Assembly (NCBI RefSeq): GCF_010729665.1
Contig: NZ_AP022610.1
Coordinates: 2,914,001-2,978,000, forward strand
From: Mycolicibacterium madagascariense
Lineage (GTDB): Bacteria > Actinomycetota > Actinomycetes > Mycobacteriales > Mycobacteriaceae
Direction: 5' to 3'
Length of the DNA: 64,000 bases
Part shown: piece after piece, positions 26,377-34,174 of the stretch
Layout of the letters: each line of letters begins with the position of its first letter
Position numbering within the stretch: position 1 is the first letter of the stretch
Program-made: the position numbers and the translations under genes
The notes under the pieces: model-generated
Database searches by the model: none
What the model was told of the DNA's origin: nothing
Seen by the model: the letters and a program-made list of their open reading frames with translations, nothing else

Positions 26377-27663
26377 TCAGAGGATGCGATCAAGGAGGTT
26401 GCACGCAGCGGCGGTTACCAGCGAGCGGTCATAGGTGATGATGAAGTCGAACCGGCGGTCCGCGTCGCTGCGGCCGCGGAGGGCGTTGTCGGGGTGCTCG
26501 CGGGCGATCAGCGCGGCCGCGGTGTGCGGGCCGAGGGCCACGACCGTCCACTCGGCGGCCAGCGCATCGTCGGCGGCCAGGCAGACCTGCCGCACCCCAG
26601 GTCCCAGATCGGTCGGCAGGTTCTCGGCGAACACGGCGACGAGGGGGGAGCGGGTCGCGAAGTCGAGGTAGTCGCGGCGGGTCCGCCCGGTGAACCGCTT
26701 GGCGCGCTGCAGCGCGGTGAGCAGGATGGGTGGGTCGGCGGCGTTGCGGGCCTGGCTTTCGATGTGACGGGAGAACGCCGTCAGGGTCTGCTTCCTGCCG
26801 GTCCGCAGCGGGGCGTGATCCCCGATCAGGTCGAACGGCGACCCCGACGCGAGGCCGGGTCGCTCCCTCCTCGACGGAGGTGGCGACCAGCCCGCCGCCG
26901 CCGGGTGGTCGCTCATCAGGCCGGGTCGGCCGAACTTGTAGCCCTGCCCCAGCGTCGCGCCGACGGCGAGTGCCTGTTCGAGATGCTCGTCGGTCTCGAT
27001 GCCCTCCGCCAGGATCACCGCACCGGTGCGTTCGTGGTGGGCCAGCACCGCCGAGAGCGTCCTGGCCTGGTCGTCGTCGGGTTGGGACTGCACCAGGCCG
27101 AGATCCAGCTTCACGACGTCGGGGGAGACGACGTCGAGCAGTGCCATCGAGTCGGGATGGGTTCCCACGTCGTCCAGAGCGATGGCGAAACCCGCGTCAC
27201 GCAACGAGGCGACCTTCTGCAGCAGCAGATGCGGATGGGTGAGCAGGCTGCGCTCGGTCAGCTCGAACATCACCTGTAGTTCCCGCTGCCCGCGTTCCAG
27301 GACGGCACTGCGCGCCGCGGACGCAGTGCCGCTCGTCGGCTCACAGTTGATGCACAGCAAGGCTTTTCGGCCCAGACCATGATCGAGGGCCTGGGTGATG
27401 GCGGCGTCGATGCACAGCGCGTCCAACTCGTCGAGCTGGTTGCTGGCTCTGGCGCGCTCGAACACCATCGGCGGGCTGAGGCCCTCGAACGCCGGCCAGC
27501 GCGCCAGCGCCTCGAATCCCACTGTCGCGCCATCGCCGAGTGTCACGATGGGTTGGAACGCGGCGGCCAACCCGTCGCCGCGGACGGCAGCCTCCACCGC
27601 GCGAGCATCCTCGGGCAACTCGTGCGACGGAGCGACTCCCGCCCTGGGCAGTTCAATCGACAT
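26377..27663 (-). CDS. EAL-domain c-di-GMP phosphodiesterase with C-terminal DICT-type domain
   Basis: This 428-residue protein has an EAL domain (about 25-265) that retains FEALARW (Glu51), INCEP, FELTER, the ALDDVG aspartates, VKLDLGLV and LAEGIE. It therefore has the residues expected for hydrolysing c-di-GMP to pGpG. The C-terminal region (about 285-420; LTAFSRHIE..., VVALGPHTAAALIARE, FDFIITYDRSLV) resembles the DICT sensory domain found with diguanylate cyclases and two-component proteins. It sits directly upstream of the GAF-GGDEF-ANTAR gene, giving an opposed synthesis/degradation pair. Confidence 0.88.
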   Translation of the reverse strand: MSIELPRAGVAPSHELPEDARAVEAAVRGDGLAAAFQPIVTLGDGATVGFEALARWPAFEGLSPPMVFERARASNQLDELDALCIDAAITQALDHGLGRKALLCINCEPTSGTASAARSAVLERGQRELQVMFELTERSLLTHPHLLLQKVASLRDAGFAIALDDVGTHPDSMALLDVVSPDVVKLDLGLVQSQPDDDQARTLSAVLAHHERTGAVILAEGIETDEHLEQALAVGATLGQGYKFGRPGLMSDHPAAAGWSPPPSRRERPGLASGSPFDLIGDHAPLRTGRKQTLTAFSRHIESQARNAADPPILLTALQRAKRFTGRTRRDYLDFATRSPLVAVFAENLPTDLGPGVRQVCLAADDALAAEWTVVALGPHTAAALIAREHPDNALRGRSDADRRFDFIITYDRSLVTAAACNLLDRIL

Positions 27664-27954
27664 TGCGCCCCTCGTCCCATGCGTGTCGTCACGGTGCCAG
27701 GGTCTGGAGCAACTCCCGTGCCATTACCCGCTCACGGTCTTCCCACACCCGGTGACGTCGAGCCGATGCGGGAATCATCGCGTTTGCCATGGGCTGCGGC
27801 AACCTGGGCGCACAGAAGTAGTAAGTTCTGTTTCGCCAGGACGGCACGGTGCCGTACGTCGTGCGCTCGCGGGAAGCGTTGAGTCTCCAGCCTTCCGACC
27901 GCAAGGGTCGGTCGCGGGACACCCGTCTGAGCCTGGTCTCGAAAGGCCCCCATC

Positions 27955-28656
27955 GTGCCGGACACGGAGTACGCCAAAACCCTGCGTGACGCGATGACCG
28001 ACCTCACCCACCGGTTCGCCCACCCCACCAACGTCGATGAGATTCTCTATGGAATCACCACTGCTGCAGTGAATCTCATCGATGCAGTCGACAGTTGCGA
28101 TGTGCTCCTCATCGAGCACGCCGAGAAGTTCCGCTCGGTGGCCACCACGTCGCCGGTCGCCGCCGAACTCGACGGCATCCAACACCGTCACGGCGAAGGT
28201 CCCTGCATCGATGCGGCGGTCGGCGACACCATGGCGTTGTCGAACGACCTCCGAGACGACGAACGCTGGCCGAGATTCGCCACGGCGGCCGTGGAGGCCG
28301 GAGTGCACAGTGTGCTGTCCTTCCAGCTCTACACGCATCAGAAACAGCCCACCTGCCGGGGCGCGTTGAATCTGTTCAGCTCGCGACCGAATGCCTTCGA
28401 CTCCGATGCCCAGGCCATCGGCGCCATGCTGGCGACCCATGCGGCGATCGTGTTGATCGCTCAGGACCGCGAAGCGCAGTTCCAGTCCGCGCTGGCGAGT
28501 CGGGACGCCATCGGCCAGGCCAAGGGCATGATCATGGAACGCTTCCGCGTCGACGCCGTGCGCGCCTTCGAACTGCTCAAGAAGCTCTCTCAGGACACCA
28601 ACACTCGCCTGGTCGACGTCGCCGCGCAGATCGTGGCATCCGGACCGCCCGAGTAA
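27955..28656 (+). CDS. GAF-ANTAR domain regulator
   Basis: This 233-residue predicted RNA-binding antiterminator has an N-terminal GAF sensor (about 15-160; DSCDVLLIEH, HRHGEGPCIDA, GVHSVLSFQLY) and a C-terminal ANTAR domain (about 178-230; AIGQAKGMIMERFRVDA, AFELLKKLSQDTNTRLVDVA). It starts at GTG 27955, with GAAAGG upstream. It is divergent from the EAL-DICT/GGDEF-ANTAR operon, separated by about 290 bp. Many mycobacteria carry such proteins in several copies; the ligand of the GAF domain is unknown. Confidence 0.9.
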   Translation: MPDTEYAKTLRDAMTDLTHRFAHPTNVDEILYGITTAAVNLIDAVDSCDVLLIEHAEKFRSVATTSPVAAELDGIQHRHGEGPCIDAAVGDTMALSNDLRDDERWPRFATAAVEAGVHSVLSFQLYTHQKQPTCRGALNLFSSRPNAFDSDAQAIGAMLATHAAIVLIAQDREAQFQSALASRDAIGQAKGMIMERFRVDAVRAFELLKKLSQDTNTRLVDVAAQIVASGPPE

Positions 28657-28678
28657 GGGGCCTCAGCGCGGCGGGCCG

Positions 28679-29200
28679 TCAGCCTCCGACGGCGGCGCCC
28701 CCGGATACGCCGGCCCCGCCGCCACCGGTACCTCCGGAGCCGCTCGACCCGCTGCCACCACTGGAACCCGTGGGACCGGCTGGACCGCTGGCGCCACCGG
28801 AGCTGCCGCTGCCGCCGGTCCCACCGGAGCCGCCGGGAGCCTTGGGTCGAGTCGTGTCCGTGTCCCCGGGCGGGGCGCCAGGACCGGTGGGGCCGACGGC
28901 GCCACCGTTGGCCCCTGGGGCCGGGGCGCCGGACCCACCGCCCGCTCCCGGCGCGGGGGTGGCCGTGCCGGCCGTGGTCGCAGGAGCGGCCCCGCCCGTG
29001 GTGGTCGCCGGCACGCTCGTCGAAGTCGAGGTGCTGGGTGTGGTCGACGTACTCGTCGATCCGCCACCGGAATTCGATCCGCAGGCCGCCAGCAGGGGAG
29101 CGGCCGCCAGGGCAGCGCTCATCGCTGCGATGGCGGACCATCGACGCAGCGCAATCCTGCGATGGGTGTGGGCGGTGAGGCGAGAGTCGGTATCGATCAT
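28679..29200 (-). CDS. Gly/Ser-rich lipoprotein
   Basis: This 173-residue putative lipoprotein has a basic n-region (HTHRRIALRRW), a hydrophobic core and the lipobox LLAAC (Cys about 40). The rest is low-complexity: a Ser/Thr tract, a Pro/Ala/Gly tract and a Gly/Ser-rich tail with GGTGGSGSSGG units. No catalytic domain is visible, so a wall-linked or structural role is possible. ATG 29200 was chosen for the GGAG upstream; GTG 29215 is in frame too. It is convergent with the GAF-ANTAR gene. Confidence 0.75.
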   Translation of the reverse strand: MIDTDSRLTAHTHRRIALRRWSAIAAMSAALAAAPLLAACGSNSGGGSTSTSTTPSTSTSTSVPATTTGGAAPATTAGTATPAPGAGGGSGAPAPGANGGAVGPTGPGAPPGDTDTTRPKAPGGSGGTGGSGSSGGASGPAGPTGSSGGSGSSGSGGTGGGGAGVSGGAAVGG

Positions 29201-29426
29201 CGGGGTCTGCTCCACTTCGTTCGGCGATGAGCAATCGCGGCTTTCCCCCGCTATTGGCCCGCCAAACGGCGGAGACGCGGCTGGTGAATCAGTCCCGACG
29301 TCCGCGCCGTTGGTACGCTTCTTGACTCAATATGTTGTAGCGCAATGCTTTTCACGGTCGTGCGGCCGGGCACGGGTCGACGTCGGGCGTACGGTCGTCA
29401 CGATCACGTAATAGACGAGCGTTCTG

Positions 29427-29665
29427 ATGGCCGCGTCGACCTACGGGCAGCGGCACGACCCCTTTCCTTTCTGCGGCCGATGGGGCACCGTCGTCTTGGC
29501 GGCAGAAGGGACGCAGAGCTTTCACGGCCGCGCGGTCATGATCGAAGGACCGAGGGAGGAGACCACGGTGCCAGTGACGGCGAGGTCAACGACTTCGGCA
29601 GCGTCCGCAGCGTGTTCTTCCGCGATCCCGACGGACTCGAAGGCCAAGTGCTCGTCGCGAAGTAA
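29427..29665 (+). pseudogene. Remnant of a VOC/glyoxalase-family gene
   Basis: The last part (about 29580-29665) encodes DFGSVRSVFFRDPDGLEGQVLVAK-type sequence, the recognisable C-terminal strand of VOC-superfamily proteins. Just upstream the VOC-like pattern (FHGRAVMIEGPREET) is in another frame. No start codon with a full domain exists. The stretch is therefore a frameshifted or decayed fragment; exact limits are uncertain. It occupies the otherwise gene-free 29201-29691 interval. Confidence 0.5.
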
Positions 29666-29691
29666 TCCACGCAACTCATAGGAGACGACCG

Positions 29692-30132
29692 ATGTCCGAA
29701 CCAACACCGCCATGGTGGCTCAAGCCGGTGAACAAGGTTAACATGGCCATCCAGAAGTTGGGCATTCCCACCGGACCCGTCCGCGTGCTGACGGTGCCCG
29801 GCCGGACGTCGGGCCGGGCACGTCCCACCCCCGTCACGCCGTTCGAGGTCGACGGCCAGCTCTTCACCGTCGCGGGCTACCCGAAGGCGGACTGGGCCCT
29901 CAACGCGCGGGCTGCAGGCGCGGGCACGCTGACCCGCGGGCGTTCCTCTCATCGGGTCTCCATCGTCGAACTCTCCGCCGAGGACGCGCGCCCGGTGCTG
30001 CGCGCGCTCCCGACGAAGTTGCCGCAAGGGGTCGGCTTCTACAAGCGGTCCGGCCTCGTCACGCAGGGGAGTGCTGACGAATTCGAGGCGTTGGCGGGCC
30101 GTTGCCCCGTCTTTCGCCTCGATCCGGTCTAG
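29692..30132 (+). CDS. Nitroreductase/deazaflavin (F420)-dependent oxidoreductase family protein
   Basis: This 146-residue small protein is of the split beta-barrel Ddn type. The diagnostic stretch PVRVLTVPGRTSGRARPTPVTPFEVDGQ is followed by FTVAGYPKADWALNARAAGAGTLTRG, matching the family that binds cofactor F420. AGGAGACGACCG precedes ATG 29692 at good spacing. Its TAG stop overlaps the stop codon of the opposing SDR gene. Substrate unknown; relatives reduce quinones, nitroimidazoles or enones. Confidence 0.88.
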   Translation: MSEPTPPWWLKPVNKVNMAIQKLGIPTGPVRVLTVPGRTSGRARPTPVTPFEVDGQLFTVAGYPKADWALNARAAGAGTLTRGRSSHRVSIVELSAEDARPVLRALPTKLPQGVGFYKRSGLVTQGSADEFEALAGRCPVFRLDPV

Positions 30133-30914
30133 ATCCACCCACCGCTGGCGTCGAGTACCGACCCGGTGAGGTAGGACGCGTCCTCGGACAGGAGAAACGC
30201 TACGGCGGCGGCGATCTCCTGTGGATCAGCAAGGCGGCGAAGCGAATTCATGCTCTTCATTACCTTGTCGGGGTCGACGTCCGCCAGCTCCGGATGGGTG
30301 TAACTCTTGGCGTGTTCGGCAGCCATGTCGGTCGCAGTACCGCCAGGTGCGATGGCATTGATCGCAATGCCGGCTTCGGCCAGTTCGGGAGCGAGATTCA
30401 GCACCATGGCATTGACCGCGGCCTTGCTCGCTCCGTACAGCGTGTGATGGTGCACCGCAATGCGGGCGCTGATCGACGACGTCAACACGATGCGGCCGCC
30501 GTCCGTCATCGCCGCCACCGCTGCCTGGGTCACGAAGAGTTGACCCGCGACGTTGGTGTGGAAGATTCGGTCGAAGTCGTCCATCGTCAGCGACGCCAAC
30601 GGCCCGAAGTGTTCGATACCGGCGTTGCTCGCCAACAGGTGAAGTGCGCCGAACTGGTCGACCACGTCGCCGACGACCGACCGCGACTGTGCCGGATCGC
30701 TGACGTCGGCAGGAAGCGCCACCGCCCGGCCACCGCCGCCGGCGATCTCGTCGACCAGCGCCTGGGCCGCCTCGGCGTCGGAGCGGTAGTTTATGGCGAC
30801 GGCTGCACCCTCGGCGGCCAGTCGACGGGTGACGGCCGCACCGATGCCTCGGCTGCCCCCGGTGATCAGGGCGACCTTGCCGCCGAGTCGTGCTGCGGAA
30901 ATCTGGGTGGTCAT
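30129..30914 (-). CDS. SDR-family oxidoreductase
   Basis: This classical short-chain dehydrogenase/reductase has 261 residues, with the cofactor motif TGGSRGIG, the NAG motif (SNAGIEHFG), and a catalytic Ser (TSSIS), Tyr and Lys (YGASKAA). It ends with the usual LLSEDASYLTGSVLDASGGW. Arg/Ser after the glycine motif and NYRSD suggest NADP(H) preference. ATG 30914 follows GAAGGGACC at suitable spacing. The gene is convergent with the deazaflavin enzyme and lies upstream of a second SDR read in the same direction. Confidence 0.9.
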   Translation of the reverse strand: MTTQISAARLGGKVALITGGSRGIGAAVTRRLAAEGAAVAINYRSDAEAAQALVDEIAGGGGRAVALPADVSDPAQSRSVVGDVVDQFGALHLLASNAGIEHFGPLASLTMDDFDRIFHTNVAGQLFVTQAAVAAMTDGGRIVLTSSISARIAVHHHTLYGASKAAVNAMVLNLAPELAEAGIAINAIAPGGTATDMAAEHAKSYTHPELADVDPDKVMKSMNSLRRLADPQEIAAAVAFLLSEDASYLTGSVLDASGGWI

Positions 30915-31105
30915 GGAGTTGGTCCCTTCGTTGGTTCGTCCTCCACGATGGACGTTCGCAGCGGGGGCGTCCACCGAATGTTTGGTGGTGCGCGCCGCGT
31001 ATTCGTTGCGATCACCAATGCGTAAGCGTCACAGGGTTATTCGTCATCGTGACGATTTCACGGGAATTGGGCGGTGGCGTTGCCGACACCGCTGGGACCC
31101 GGTGG

Positions 31106-31882
31106 TCAGCGCCGTGGCGTGTCGTCGTTGACGTCCCAGATCTGTCCGGTCCCGTCGCCGCCGAGCCGGGCCAGCAGCGCGGCGGCGGACTGTTCGGGGC
31201 TGATCAACATGCCCGCGTCACGGAAGTGGACGAACTGGTTGCGGATCGCGGCACCGATGCGCTCTTCGGGTTGACTGCGGACCCAGTCGTGGATGGCGGT
31301 GTCGACGATCCCCGGCCGAAAGACGTTGACCGTCACCCCCGTGTCGGCGACTTCAGCCGCCAAGTTCAACGTGTGCGCCTCCAACGCCGCCTTGGAACTG
31401 GTGTAGGCATTGCCGCCGAGGAGTTGCGACGGCGCCACCGCCGCTCTGGCCGACACGTTGACGATCCGGCCCCACCGTCGGTCGCACATGCCAGGCAACA
31501 GCGTCAGCGTCAGGGTGGCGGGGCCGACCACGTTGACCGCGATCGCCGATGCCCACTCGTCGACGTCGACGTTCACGGTGGGTCCCATCGGCTGCACCGT
31601 CGCAGCGTTGTTGATCAGGATGTCGATCGCAGCGCATTCGTTCTGAACGTGCTGGATGGCATCCCGCAGAGCTGACGGGTCGGCGAGGTCGGTGGGCACG
31701 ACCACCACTCGGGCACCGCGTGCTCTACCACGCTCTGCGACCTCGTCGAGCTCGGGCTGCGAGCGGGCAAGCAGTGCCAATTCAGCGCCCGCGGAGGCCA
31801 AGCCCAACGCCACAGCCCGTCCGATGCCGCGGCCAGCCCCGGTCACCAGCGCGGTCTTGCCGGCGAAGGTCTCATCGGCCAT
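31106..31882 (-). CDS. SDR-family oxidoreductase with unusual upstream frame
   Basis: This 258-residue short-chain dehydrogenase has TGAGRGIGRAVA (cofactor), NNAATV (NAG variant), and Ser in VNVSARAAV with YTSSKAALE (Tyr-Lys). It starts MADETFAGKTALVTG from ATG 31882. The same frame extends upstream through sensible sequence (DELVAAAPVIRTPRRLVAD) to a TGA at 31976-31978. Before that it runs on to an ATG (32014) with AGAGAGG ahead of it, so a 12-codon peptide MITVNDPGWVKQ precedes in frame. The gene is divergent from a TetR regulator that probably controls it. Confidence 0.85.
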   Translation of the reverse strand: MADETFAGKTALVTGAGRGIGRAVALGLASAGAELALLARSQPELDEVAERGRARGARVVVVPTDLADPSALRDAIQHVQNECAAIDILINNAATVQPMGPTVNVDVDEWASAIAVNVVGPATLTLTLLPGMCDRRWGRIVNVSARAAVAPSQLLGGNAYTSSKAALEAHTLNLAAEVADTGVTVNVFRPGIVDTAIHDWVRSQPEERIGAAIRNQFVHFRDAGMLISPEQSAAALLARLGGDGTGQIWDVNDDTPRR

Positions 31883-32066
31883 GTCGGCCACCAGCCGCCG
31901 AGGCGTGCGAATCACGGGTGCGGCTGCGACCAATTCGTCGCGGGCTTGTCGAGTGCCGCCGGGCGTCGTCGAATGTCATTGCTTCACCCATCCGGGATCG
32001 TTGACGGTGATCATGTGAACCTCTCTGCAGGAACGCGTTTTACGTCATGAGCGCCACATCGATTTT

Positions 32067-32117
32067 TTGGAACGATCGGTTAGTAACGTACCGTAATTGG
32101 ACTGATCGTTCAAACTG
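32067..32117. promoter_or_regulatory. TetR-type operator/promoter region between SDR and tetR
   Basis: The intergenic DNA carries the inverted half-sites TTGGAACGATC and GATCGTTCAA about 33 bp apart. Between them lies a smaller dyad CGGTTAGTAACGTACCG. The AT-rich spacer and position between divergent starts fit an autoregulatory TetR operator. The binding protein is inferred from adjacency only. Confidence 0.5.
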
Positions 32118-32133
32118 CGAGTAGAGTGAAGAG

Positions 32134-32736
32134 ATGCCGCGTGGCAAGACGTTCGATCCGGAGGAGAAGGTCGAGGAGGCACTCGAGCTGTTTTGGCGCG
32201 AGGGCTGTGACGCCGTCAGCATTCAAGATCTCGTCGAGGGACTGGGGCTCAACCGCGGCAGTCTCTACGCGACCTATGGCGACAAGGAACAGCTGTGGCG
32301 GCGTGCGCTGACGCGCTACTGCGAGCAGCGCCGCGACTACCTGTCCGAGCTGCTCGAGAACCCGACGACGCCGGTGCTGCCCCGCATTCGGCGGCTCATG
32401 CTCGACACGGCCAATCCCACCGCCGGCGATCCCCACGGCTGCCTCATCGTCAACGCGATCACCGAACGCACCAACGATCCCGCGACGATGGACATCGTGA
32501 CCGGTCAGATCAACCATGTGGAAGACGTGCTGCGCCAAGCGTTTACCCGGGCCCGATCGGGTGGAGAGATCCCCGCTGGATCCTCGCCCCGTCGACTTGC
32601 CCGGTTCGTGGTGGTCACGCTGCAGGGGCTGCACGTGTACGACCGCGCGTTGGCCGATCCGCGACGGGCGCGTGACGCCGTGGACGTCGCCATGTCGGCG
32701 ATCTCTTCCGGCGCCGTCTCGGGCGGACGCACCTGA
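32134..32736 (+). CDS. TetR/AcrR-family transcriptional regulator
   Basis: This 200-residue regulator has an N-terminal HTH: ALELFWREGCDAVSIQDLVEGLGLNRGSLY followed by ATYGDKEQLW, the classic recognition helix. The C-terminal ligand domain contains GDPHGCLIVNAITER, resembling the TetR_C_6/YxaF-like subgroup. It is divergent from the SDR gene at 31882, and the spacer holds inverted repeats, so repression of that SDR and self-control is likely. The inducer is unknown. Confidence 0.9.
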   Translation: MPRGKTFDPEEKVEEALELFWREGCDAVSIQDLVEGLGLNRGSLYATYGDKEQLWRRALTRYCEQRRDYLSELLENPTTPVLPRIRRLMLDTANPTAGDPHGCLIVNAITERTNDPATMDIVTGQINHVEDVLRQAFTRARSGGEIPAGSSPRRLARFVVVTLQGLHVYDRALADPRRARDAVDVAMSAISSGAVSGGRT

Positions 32737-33284
32737 ACTAGGGGACTGCGAGAGGTGTTCCCGCCATTCGACATCGCCGGCTCGTCGGTAATTCGGCGGC
32801 CCGTCACAATGATCGACGGAACCGCCTGGCGATCGGGGGGCCTAGTTGCTAGCTGCCACGCAGCTGATCGATGAGGTGGTAACTCGACGGCCCGTCGGGC
32901 AGGACCCAGGCGGCACCCCGCGGACGGTTCTGGCGTCGGCCCATTTTCGCTAGTTGGTCCGCCCTGTGCCGTATTCGTATTCCACGAGCCAGTAGCTATT
33001 CGCGACCCCGGACCGTTGGCGCAGTACACGTAAAGACAGGCTGACCAGGGGCAAGACCGCCGCTGCCTGATTTACAAAATATTTGCAGTGCGTTTCTACT
33101 CTAGGGACGGGATGCCACGGCGCGTGACTGCATCGAGGTGTCCCCTGATCGGGGGACGGATGTTTCATCCCGTGCCGTGTCCGATCGCGGGACAGACGCC
33201 GCCGACGGATCGCAGCACGCTGCATCCGCCGCCGGCAGCATCTGCGCATCACGCCGACGAGCAAACAACGGAAGGGCAACCACG
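32737..33284. other. Intergenic region with promoter motif and one possible 31-codon ORF
   Basis: No standard gene is recognised. On the minus strand 32849-32944 encodes a 31-residue peptide beginning MGRRQNRPRGAAWV with mycobacterial-like codon use; it may be a small gene or a gene tail, and support is weak. The right part holds the 17-mer promoter motif at 33071 and the long leader of the gene at 33285. Confidence 0.4.
33071..33102 (+). promoter_or_regulatory. 17-mer promoter motif copy 1 with -10-like TACTCT
   Basis: TTTACAAAATATTTGCA (33071-33087) is followed nine bases later by TACTCT (33097-33102). The core CAAA-ATA-TTTG is an inverted repeat. This copy and copy 3 (minus strand at 40383-40399) also share the bases between motif and hexamer almost completely. 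It points toward the CDGP secreted protein at 33285. Confidence 0.65.
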
Positions 33285-33695
33285 ATGACCAACACCACCA
33301 CACAGCGCATGCGCCGCCTCGCCGGCGGCACCGTCCTGTTCACCGCTGCCGTGGCGTCGATCGCCGTGGGTGCCCCGGCGGTCGGTCATGCCGATCCCGG
33401 CCCCACCGCCGGCCCCACCATGGGTTGCGAAGTCATCCACTGGAGTTGGGCCTGGGCTGGCCGCCGCAAGGTGTGCGACGGCCCCAGGCAGGCCGACGGA
33501 AGCTGGCAGCGCATCCGCACCGTATACGATGTGGCGCACACCGACCCACAGAGTTGCACGTCCGATGGCAGCTGCAGTGGGGGCAAGTTTCATCCGGAAA
33601 CCGTCTATAACCAGGAGGCCTATCCGGTGACGGACGATACGGTGCTGCCCGACGAGCCCGGGTGGCTGCCGCCCTACACCTACAACGTCCTCTGA
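33285..33695 (+). CDS. Secreted CDGP-domain protein
   Basis: This 136-residue exported protein has a signal peptide (MRRLAGGTVLFTAAVASIAVGAPAVGHA, cleavage before DPGP). The mature part holds the CDGP-type segment KVCDGPRQADGSWQRIR, typical of a small family seen in mycobacteria, and several cysteines (GCEVIHW, QSCTSDGSCSGG) that could form disulfides. The function is not established. ATG 33285 follows GGAAGGGC. A leader of about 175 nt separates it from promoter motif copy 1. Confidence 0.85.
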   Translation: MTNTTTQRMRRLAGGTVLFTAAVASIAVGAPAVGHADPGPTAGPTMGCEVIHWSWAWAGRRKVCDGPRQADGSWQRIRTVYDVAHTDPQSCTSDGSCSGGKFHPETVYNQEAYPVTDDTVLPDEPGWLPPYTYNVL

Positions 33696-34174
33696 CCAAC
33701 CACAGACGCTTGAACGGGCCGGTCCGCATTGCGGGCCCGGCCCGCCAGTCGTTGGGCGTAGCTGACATGGCCAAAAGCCTGTCGGCATTGACGGCGGCGA
33801 TCGCGGCCTGGGCCATGACCCAATAACAGCCGCACCCGCCGACCTCAAGGCCGAACGATTTGCCTCACAGCGTCTTTGACGTTGACTTCGGCACAGTTCG
33901 CGCGTCGCGGGCCTGATGCCGGCCCGAGGGAATTTCTCACCGTCGGGGTCCAGCCGGACGAGAATCGTGACTTCGCGTGGATCGCCCGCGCCTAACGCAA
34001 CGCTCGATCCTGTGCGGTCGGTGTCTATTCGGGGTTCACGTCAGGCTTTACCCATTCAATTGCACGAACTCTCCACCGCGAGGGCGCGATTGCGATTGCG
34101 ATCGCGAAGCCAGCGGCGGGCATTGCGCTGATTTTGAGTGGCGTTACTGCCCGACATCACCTGTCGTGGCGATG
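33696..34174. other. Intergenic region, no gene recognised
   Basis: An imperfect GC hairpin (GGGCCGGTCCGC against GCGGGCCCGGCCC, about 33717-33743) follows the CDGP gene and may act as a terminator. The rest up to the convergent gene end at 34175 shows no convincing coding signal. Confidence 0.4.

Noticed and set aside
31041..31055. TCGTCA-TCG-TGACGA palindrome considered as a fourth member of the ars-flanking repeat family
   Set aside because: The arms differ in length and centre from CGTCAC-N-GTGACG and there is no AATA tail; treated as a separate chance dyad.
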